8,529 bases of DNA from assembly GCA_046757585.1 (NCBI GenBank), contig JBHHYR010000163.1, positions 1 to 8,529 on the forward strand, read 5' to 3'. The stretch's first letter is position 1. Each line of letters begins with the position of its first letter. Origin of the DNA: JBHHYR01 sp046757585. Lineage in GTDB: Bacteria > Desulfobacterota > Binatia > HRBIN30. Below, piece by piece: positions 1-4,016 of the stretch. Both the position numbers and the translations under genes were made by a program. Under the pieces are notes generated by a model. The model did no database searches. It saw only the letters and a program-made list of their open reading frames with translations, and was not told where the DNA came from.

Positions 1-375
1 CCGGTCCACCCCTTACAGCTCTATTTGCTGTTGGCAGCCGCGCTGACACCGGCGTGTCTATTATGGCAACGCCGTCGTGCGCCGTACGCGGGGTATCCGC
101 AGCTGCTGTTTTACGTGCTCTTCTTCGGCAGCACCGCCCTGCTCGAACCCTTACGGGCGAACTACCTGACCCTGAACAACTGGCTCGCTCCCGCCGCGGC
201 AGTGGTGGCCGCGGGCCTCCTGCTCGGCCGGGCGCTGGCCCGCAAGGACGCCGCGCTGGCGGCGCAGGAGGCCTGGCGATGGGAACCACGATGGGCGGAT
301 CACTATCGCGGAAATCCTCAGCGCCGTGGATGCCGCACTGAACGGCTGCGGCGCGGGCTGAGCACGCGGCGGTGA
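1..375 (+). CDS. Prolipoprotein diacylglyceryl transferase (Lgt)-like membrane protein, C-terminal part only
   Basis: The reading frame is open from the first base, so the gene begins outside the window and only about 124 codons are seen. The visible part starts with VHPLQLY, which resembles the HP(S/T)QLYE motif in the C-terminal third of Lgt. Two hydrophobic segments follow (about 42-75 nt and 103-165 nt), then LLEPLRANY, at the place where Lgt has an E-F-(L/F)-R motif, and a last membrane segment (about 181-234 nt) ending in a basic ALARK. True Lgt transfers diacylglycerol from phosphatidylglycerol to the lipobox Cys of prolipoproteins in the inner membrane. Here the motif's S/T and final E are both Leu, so this may be a divergent relative. 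The tail after about 270 is Arg/Trp-rich and unlike Lgt; the +1-shifted frame there encodes an EF-hand, which suggests a frameshift. Family placement is by recalled motif only. Confidence 0.55.
   Translation, partial: PVHPLQLYLLLAAALTPACLLWQRRRAPYAGYPQLLFYVLFFGSTALLEPLRANYLTLNNWLAPAAAVVAAGLLLGRALARKDAALAAQEAWRWEPRWADHYRGNPQRRGCRTERLRRGLSTRR
275..361 (+). pseudogene. EF-hand/dockerin-like fragment in the +1-shifted frame at the end of the Lgt-like gene
   Basis: Frame 2 from 275 reads GDGNHDGRITIAEIL, then SAVDAALNGCGAG, and stops at TGA 359-361. The 12-residue loop at 278-313 is DGNHDGRITIAE: Asp1, Asn3, Asp5, Gly6, Ile8 and Glu12 are all at canonical EF-hand calcium-ligand or structural positions, and the following helix has the pattern of dockerin-type repeats. 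There is no independent start: the last upstream stop in this frame is the TGA at about 170-175, and the 100 bases between translate to an Arg/Trp-rich string that looks non-coding. The Lgt-like frame looks coding up to about 273. The simplest reading is that a one-base difference near 271-277 separates one original coding sequence into two frames. It could also be the joined end of another gene, or chance, though the loop is very complete for chance. Confidence 0.5.
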
Positions 376-508
376 GATCAATATGGACGGGCATGCTCGG
401 TGCGGGCCGGCTCCTTGGCTGTGGCAGCGACGGGACAGCTGCCGGGATGGTCAAGTGACGGCTCAATGAGGGTTTCTCTCACGCCCACGTGATGCCTCAT
501 CCCTTTCT

Positions 509-564
509 GGTCCCTAGTCCCCCGTCCCTCCCCTCACGCCTCACGCCTAACGCCTCCCGTCTTC
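509..564 (+). repeat. Degenerate heptanucleotide tandem repeat, about eight units
   Basis: Eight consecutive 7-base blocks can be laid out in one phase. The first three (509-529) fit NGTCCCY, the fourth is CCCCTCA, the next three (537-557) fit CGCCTNN (CGCCTCA, CGCCTAA, CGCCTCC), and the last is CGTCTTC. The strand is strongly C/T-rich. It lies in the 223-base gap between the Lgt-like gene and the glycosyltransferase gene, ending about 20 bases before the ribosome binding site. It resembles the short intergenic heptamer repeats known from cyanobacteria and seen in other large bacterial genomes, which grow and shrink by slippage. No function is implied. Apart from this repeat and the downstream RBS, I see nothing clear in the gap. 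Confidence 0.6.
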
Positions 565-584
565 CCCTGCCCGGCGCCGTATAG

Positions 585-591
585 TAAGGAG
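585..591 (+). promoter_or_regulatory. Shine-Dalgarno site of the glycosyltransferase gene
   Basis: TAAGGAG lies 7 bases before the GTG at 599. It fixes that GTG as the start, which also puts the conserved MRVSVVIPTFNR opening of the family-2 glycosyltransferase at the very N-terminus. Confidence 0.85.
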
Positions 592-598
592 CCTCGGT

Positions 599-1423
599 GT
601 GCGGGTCAGCGTCGTCATTCCCACGTTCAACCGCCAAGCCCTTGTGGGCGAGGCGGTCGCGTCCGTGTGCGCGCAGCAGGGCGCGGCGTGCGAGATCATC
701 GTTGTTGACGATGGCTCGACCGATGACACCGCGGCGGTGCTGCAGCGCGCATTCGCGACGTGCATCCGCCTGCTGCGGACCGCGAACCGCGGCGTGGCAG
801 CAGCGCGGAATCTTGGCGTGCGGGCCAGCGCCGGCGACTTGATTGCTTTCTTGGACTCTGACGACCTGTGGCTGCCTGGGAAGCTCGCCGCGCAACTCGA
901 CTTCTTCGCACACCACCCCGAGGCCGAGATTTGCCAGACCGAAGAGATCTGGTTTCGGCACGGCGTGCGCGTCAACCCGCGCAGACGCCACTGCAAGCCG
1001 AGTGGCGATGTCTTCGCAGCCAGCCTGAAACTGTGTCTCGTGAGCCCGTCGGCCGTCATGCTGCGCCGCGGCTTGTTCGAGCGCGTGGGCGGTTTCGATG
1101 AAGGTTTGCCGGCATGCGAGGACTACGATCTGTGGCTGCGCATTGCGCGCGATACGCCCGTCTGGCTCGTCAATCGTCCGCTGGTCATCAAGCGTGGCGG
1201 GCACGCCGACCAGCTCTCACGCCGGTTTTGGGGCATGGATCGTTTTCGGGTGGCCGCCCTGGCCGGCCTGCTGGCTGACGGTCGCGCGCTCTCTGCACCA
1301 AGACGCCAGGCCGTACGGACGATCCTTGCCGAGAAATGCGCCATCCTCGCCCACGGCGCCGCTCGGCGTGGGCGCCACGATGAAGCGCAGCGGTACCGCG
1401 TTCTCTCCGCGGCGTATGGATGA
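599..1423 (+). CDS. Family 2 glycosyltransferase (GT-A fold)
   Basis: A 274-residue protein starting at GTG with a well-spaced AAGGAG. It opens with VSVVIPTFNR, followed by VVDDGSTDDT (residues 35-44), a nucleotide-sugar binding signature, and NRGVAAARNLG (63-73). The DxD-type metal/nucleotide motif is LDSDD (85-89). VGGFDE (163-168) and CEDYDLWLR (173-181) supply the acceptor-side acidic residues usual in this family, with Glu174-Asp175 as the likely catalytic-base region. The last 70 residues are helical and Arg/Ala-rich, with no membrane segment, so it is probably a cytoplasmic or peripheral enzyme. Such enzymes move a sugar from an NDP-sugar to a growing glycan such as O-antigen or capsule; donor and acceptor cannot be told from sequence. 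Its end overlaps the next gene by 8 bases, so the two are probably translationally coupled. Confidence 0.93.
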   Translation: MRVSVVIPTFNRQALVGEAVASVCAQQGAACEIIVVDDGSTDDTAAVLQRAFATCIRLLRTANRGVAAARNLGVRASAGDLIAFLDSDDLWLPGKLAAQLDFFAHHPEAEICQTEEIWFRHGVRVNPRRRHCKPSGDVFAASLKLCLVSPSAVMLRRGLFERVGGFDEGLPACEDYDLWLRIARDTPVWLVNRPLVIKRGGHADQLSRRFWGMDRFRVAALAGLLADGRALSAPRRQAVRTILAEKCAILAHGAARRGRHDEAQRYRVLSAAYG

Positions 1424-1958
1424 TCCGCAGTTTGACCAGGCGGTACGAACCTTCGCTGCCGCACGTAGGTATCGCCCCGCGACGGTGCACCGGTGGCTGC
1501 GGCTGCCGGCGGCAGACCGCGGCGCCCTGCTCGGCCTAGCCCAGGAACTCCACTTCAGCGAGAACCAACTCCGTGACGTCTGGGACTGGGCTGAGGACAT
1601 TGCGCAGCGCGACCGGCTCTCGCTGGCGCAGGTACTCGCTCTGGAAGCAATCACCGCCGCGCGGCGGCGTCCGGCCGGCCGCAGTGACAAGGTCAAGCAC
1701 ATCAAGACCGCACTGCGACGGCTGCGTTTCCCGCAGCTCACCGCCGTCGAGGACCGGCTGGCCGTGCTCGTGCGCGCGCTTGCGCTGCCGCGCAACGTGC
1801 GGGTGGTGTTTCCCGAGTCCCTCGAGGGCGACGAGGTGCGCGTGGAGATCGTTGCCCGCAACGCCGCTGCCCTACGCGAGGCCGCGGCGCGTTTGCAGGC
1901 CGCGGTCCAGGAGCCGGCGTGCGAAGCGATCTTCGAGTTGCTCGGAGAAGCACCATGA
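1416..1958 (+). CDS. Conserved-looking protein of unknown function coupled to an SPL-like radical SAM gene
   Basis: I do not recognise this 180-residue protein. I chose ATG 1416 because it gives a short 8-base overlap with the glycosyltransferase stop; a longer upstream extension in the same frame lies wholly within that gene and is Arg/Ser/Cys-rich shadow sequence. Residues 1-82 look all-helical (HRWLRLPAADRGALLGLAQ, then SENQLRDVWDWAEDIA) and could hold a helix-turn-helix of ParB/KorB type, but that is weak. Residues 83-95 form a basic linker. Residues 96-123 (IKTALRRLRFPQLTAVEDRL) form a helical pair. Residues 126-166 alternate strand, strand, helix (VRVVF, VRVEIVA, then an Ala-rich helix). 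There is no signal peptide or membrane segment. The stop overlaps the next start as ATGA, so it is probably made in fixed ratio with the radical SAM protein and may bind or regulate it, or recognise the same substrate. Confidence 0.8.
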   Translation: MDDPQFDQAVRTFAAARRYRPATVHRWLRLPAADRGALLGLAQELHFSENQLRDVWDWAEDIAQRDRLSLAQVLALEAITAARRRPAGRSDKVKHIKTALRRLRFPQLTAVEDRLAVLVRALALPRNVRVVFPESLEGDEVRVEIVARNAAALREAAARLQAAVQEPACEAIFELLGEAP

Positions 1959-3034
1959 AGCCGTGGACACCAAGCACCGTCTGGATCGAGCGTGGCGAGG
2001 AGGAGTCCGCGCTGGCGCGGCGCGTGCGCACCCGTCTCCCTGGCATCCCGGTCCGCATCGTCGAGGACACCAGCGCGGCCGAACCGGCACGCTTTGCCGA
2101 CGGGAAACGGCGCCTGGTCCTGCAACGACACCGCGGGACGTTCTTGCAGCACTGTCCCGCCGGAACCGCCGGCATGGTGTGCTGCAACTATCTCGTGCTG
2201 AACCTTGCATCGAACTGCCCGTTCGACTGCAGCTACTGCTTCCTGCAAGATTACCTCGTAAACAATCCGGCGCTGAAGGCCTTCACCAATGCGGCTGACG
2301 GGTTGACGGAGATCGCTGCGGTCCTGCGCCGGCACCCGGATCGCACTTTTCGGGTTGGAACGGGTGAGCTAGCGGATAGCCTGGCGCTCGATCCACTGAC
2401 CGACCTGTCGCACGAGCTCGTGCCCTTCTTCGCCGCGCGCTCGAACGCCGTCTTGGAGCTCAAAACGAAAAGTACCTGTATCGAAAACCTGCTGGCTCTG
2501 GACCCGAGGGACCGGGTAGTCGTGTCCTGGTCAGTCAACGCGCCCAGCGTCGTGGCACGTGAAGAGCACGGCACCGCCAGTCTGGCCGACCGCATCGCGG
2601 CAGCCGTCCGGGTTCAGGCAGCGGGCTATCGGGTCGGCTGGCATTTCGATCCGTTGATTGCACACCTGGAATGGGAAGAGGGCTACCGGAACGCCATCGA
2701 GGCGGTGTTCCGTGGCCTGGATACGCGCCGCGTGGCTTGGGTCAGTTTGGGAAGCCTGCGGATGACGCCAGGGCTGAAGGCCGCAATCAAACGCCGGCGC
2801 GAGCAGGGGGCCGTCCTCACCGGTGAGCTTGTTGCGGGACCGGACGGCAAGGAACGGGTCTGGCGGGGGCTGCGCACGAAAATGTATCGCCGAATGCTAG
2901 AATGGCTGCGGCAGATCGACGACCGCATGCCGGTATACATCTGCACGGAGCCGCCTAGCGTGTGGCAAAAGCTCTTCGGCGTGGCGCCGGCCGACCGCGA
3001 CGTGGCGCAGCGGTTGGTGGCAGCACGGAGGTGA
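1955..3034 (+). CDS. Radical SAM protein of the spore photoproduct lyase (SPL/SplB-like) family
   Basis: A 359-residue protein whose ATG overlaps the upstream TGA (ATGA). The radical SAM 4Fe-4S motif is NCPFDCSYCFLQ, Cys88-x3-Cys92-x2-Cys95, which would bind the cluster and S-adenosylmethionine. Further SPL-type landmarks are FRVGTGELADS (132-142), LELKTKSTCIENLL (167-180), SWSVNAP (191-197), AGYRVGWHFDPLI (223-235) and WEEGYRNAIEA (240-250). Just upstream of the cluster are Cys67 and the pair Cys76-Cys77, a pattern I associate with deltaproteobacterial SPL-like proteins. Classical SPL repairs the UV-induced spore photoproduct of thymine in Bacillus and needs a hydrogen-donor Cys (Cys141 in B. 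subtilis). The matching GTGELADS segment here has no Cys, so photoproduct repair is not assured. No spore genes are seen. It could be a repair enzyme with another donor, perhaps Cys175, or act on another substrate. Family call is firm, function open. Confidence 0.88.
   Translation: MKPWTPSTVWIERGEEESALARRVRTRLPGIPVRIVEDTSAAEPARFADGKRRLVLQRHRGTFLQHCPAGTAGMVCCNYLVLNLASNCPFDCSYCFLQDYLVNNPALKAFTNAADGLTEIAAVLRRHPDRTFRVGTGELADSLALDPLTDLSHELVPFFAARSNAVLELKTKSTCIENLLALDPRDRVVVSWSVNAPSVVAREEHGTASLADRIAAAVRVQAAGYRVGWHFDPLIAHLEWEEGYRNAIEAVFRGLDTRRVAWVSLGSLRMTPGLKAAIKRRREQGAVLTGELVAGPDGKERVWRGLRTKMYRRMLEWLRQIDDRMPVYICTEPPSVWQKLFGVAPADRDVAQRLVAARR
3027..3031 (+). promoter_or_regulatory. Shine-Dalgarno site that sets the murI start
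   Basis: GGAGG lies in the last codons of the radical SAM gene, 8 bases before GTG 3040. It favours 3040 over the in-frame GTG at 3031, which overlaps the site itself, and over the GTG at 2962, which would run 70 bases into the previous gene with a shadow-like Arg/Gly-rich tail. Confidence 0.7.
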
Positions 3035-3039
3035 ACGCG

Positions 3040-3912
3040 GTGCAGCGAAATCAGTCGTCGAGGCTACGTCCTGGCGATGGGGCCGGGACACCTCCCGCGT
3101 CCAAGGACGGTGCGCGGCCAGCCGCTGCCGCAATCGGGGTCTTCGATTCCGGCGTTGGAGGGCTGACGGTGCTGCAACAGATCGCCCAGATCTTGCCGCA
3201 CGAGCATCTCATCTACCTCGGCGACACGGCACGCTACCCCTATGGGCCGAAGTCGGCAGAGACCGTCCGCCACTATGCGCTAGAAAACACCGAGTTTCTG
3301 ATCGACAAAGGTATCAAGCTGCTCGTGGTCGCCTGCAACAGCGCGGCTGCCGTCGCGCTCGATGCACTTGGTGAACGCGCCGACGTCCCCGTGGTCGGTG
3401 TGATCGAGCCGGGTGCACGGCAGGCGGTGAAACGCACGCGCAACCGCAAGGTCGGCGTGATCGGCACCGAGGCCACGATCGCCAGTGGCGCGTACACGCG
3501 GGAACTGCGGGCGCTGCAGCCGAACCTGGAGATCTACACCCGCGCCTGTCCCCTCTTCGTGCCCTTGGCGGAAGAAGGCTGGCTCGACAATGACGTCACG
3601 CGCCAAGCCGCGGCGCTGTACCTCACCAGCCTCAGACGCAGCGGCATCGACACGTTGATCCTCGGCTGCACGCATTACCCGCTGCTAGCCGGCGCCATCG
3701 CCGACGTCATGGGTGCCCAGGTCGCCCTCGTGGACTCGGCTCGAACGACAGCGCTGGCCGTGCGCGACACCCTCACCGGCTACGGAATCGCGCGCCGATC
3801 CGGGAACGGGTCGCTGAGCTTCTTCGTGACCGACGTTCCGGACCGTTTCATCAAGGTCGGGGGTCGCTTCATGGGGCAAGAGGTCGACTCGGCCGTCCGC
3901 ATCGAACGGTGA
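3040..3912 (+). CDS. murI: Glutamate racemase
   Basis: The protein converts L-glutamate to D-glutamate in the cytoplasm without a cofactor, supplying the second residue of the peptidoglycan stem peptide. From GTG 3040 it has 290 residues, slightly longer than usual because of a Pro/Ala/Gly-rich 30-residue N-terminal tail before the conserved AIGVFDSGVGGLTVL (31-45). Asp36 and Ser37 are substrate-binding residues. GDTARYPYGPKS (61-72) is the family hallmark. The two catalytic Cys are Cys99 in ACNSAA and Cys210 in GCTHYPLL; the usual Thr of ACNT is Ser here, a mild change. VDSAR (231-235) is the C-terminal motif. It starts 5 bases after the radical SAM stop, so it is probably the last gene of the four-gene run that starts at 599. 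The low-complexity tail is unlikely to be catalytic and could mean that the true start lies further inside. Confidence 0.95.
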   Translation: MQRNQSSRLRPGDGAGTPPASKDGARPAAAAIGVFDSGVGGLTVLQQIAQILPHEHLIYLGDTARYPYGPKSAETVRHYALENTEFLIDKGIKLLVVACNSAAAVALDALGERADVPVVGVIEPGARQAVKRTRNRKVGVIGTEATIASGAYTRELRALQPNLEIYTRACPLFVPLAEEGWLDNDVTRQAAALYLTSLRRSGIDTLILGCTHYPLLAGAIADVMGAQVALVDSARTTALAVRDTLTGYGIARRSGNGSLSFFVTDVPDRFIKVGGRFMGQEVDSAVRIER

Positions 3913-3963
3913 CCGGCGACGTGAATCCCCTGCGCGAACCTGCTACTGTTTTAAGTCGATACG

Positions 3964-3971
3964 AAAGGAGG
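3964..3971 (+). promoter_or_regulatory. Strong but distant Shine-Dalgarno-like site in the secA leader
   Basis: AAAGGAGG is a near-perfect anti-16S match but ends 39 bases before the secA ATG at 4011. No ATG, GTG or TTG lies at a usable distance after it, and no other SD-like sequence lies near 4011. The in-frame TAG at 3978-3980 blocks any longer SecA start except a CTG at 3996. Either it is brought near the start by RNA folding or it is not the working site. Confidence 0.5.
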
Positions 3972-4016
3972 CAGGGGTAGCCGCAGAGCCTCGTCCTGCA
4001 GCATGAGCGCATGCTG
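3971..4016 (+). promoter_or_regulatory. Two possible RNA hairpins around the secA start codon
   Basis: Hairpin A: GCAGG at 3971-3975 is exactly complementary to CCTGC at 3995-3999. If formed, it leaves 11 bases between the stem and ATG 4011 and so brings the upstream AAAGGAGG into a workable distance. Hairpin B: CAGCATG at 3999-4005 is a perfect inverted repeat of CATGCTG at 4010-4016 with a 4-base loop, and its right arm contains the secA ATG, which would be hidden when folded. The two share only base 3999, so they are nearly but not strictly exclusive. A 5-codon ORF, ATG 4003 to TGA 4017 (MSAC), overlaps the secA start. The base pairing is seen directly; any control of secA translation is inferred. 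Confidence 0.4.

Noticed and set aside
466..500. Inverted repeat ATGAGG / CCTCAT and a CACGTG palindrome in the 376-598 gap
   Set aside because: Arms of 6 bp with a 23-base loop and one 6-base palindrome are expected by chance; no T-run or operator symmetry supports a role.
1217..2335. 372-codon open frame on the minus strand
   Set aside because: It lies opposite three well-supported plus-strand genes, is Arg/Ser/Ala-rich, lacks recognisable motifs, and is the usual antisense shadow in GC-rich DNA.
2962..3039. Longer murI start giving 26 extra residues
   Set aside because: It would overlap the radical SAM gene by over 70 bases, has an Arg/Gly-rich shadow composition, and a better-placed Shine-Dalgarno supports GTG 3040.
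3918..3946. Possible promoter before secA: GACGTG, a 17-base spacer, then TGCTAC
   Set aside because: The -10-like hexamer is fair but the -35 match to TTGACA is poor, and in GC-rich DNA such pairs arise often by chance.
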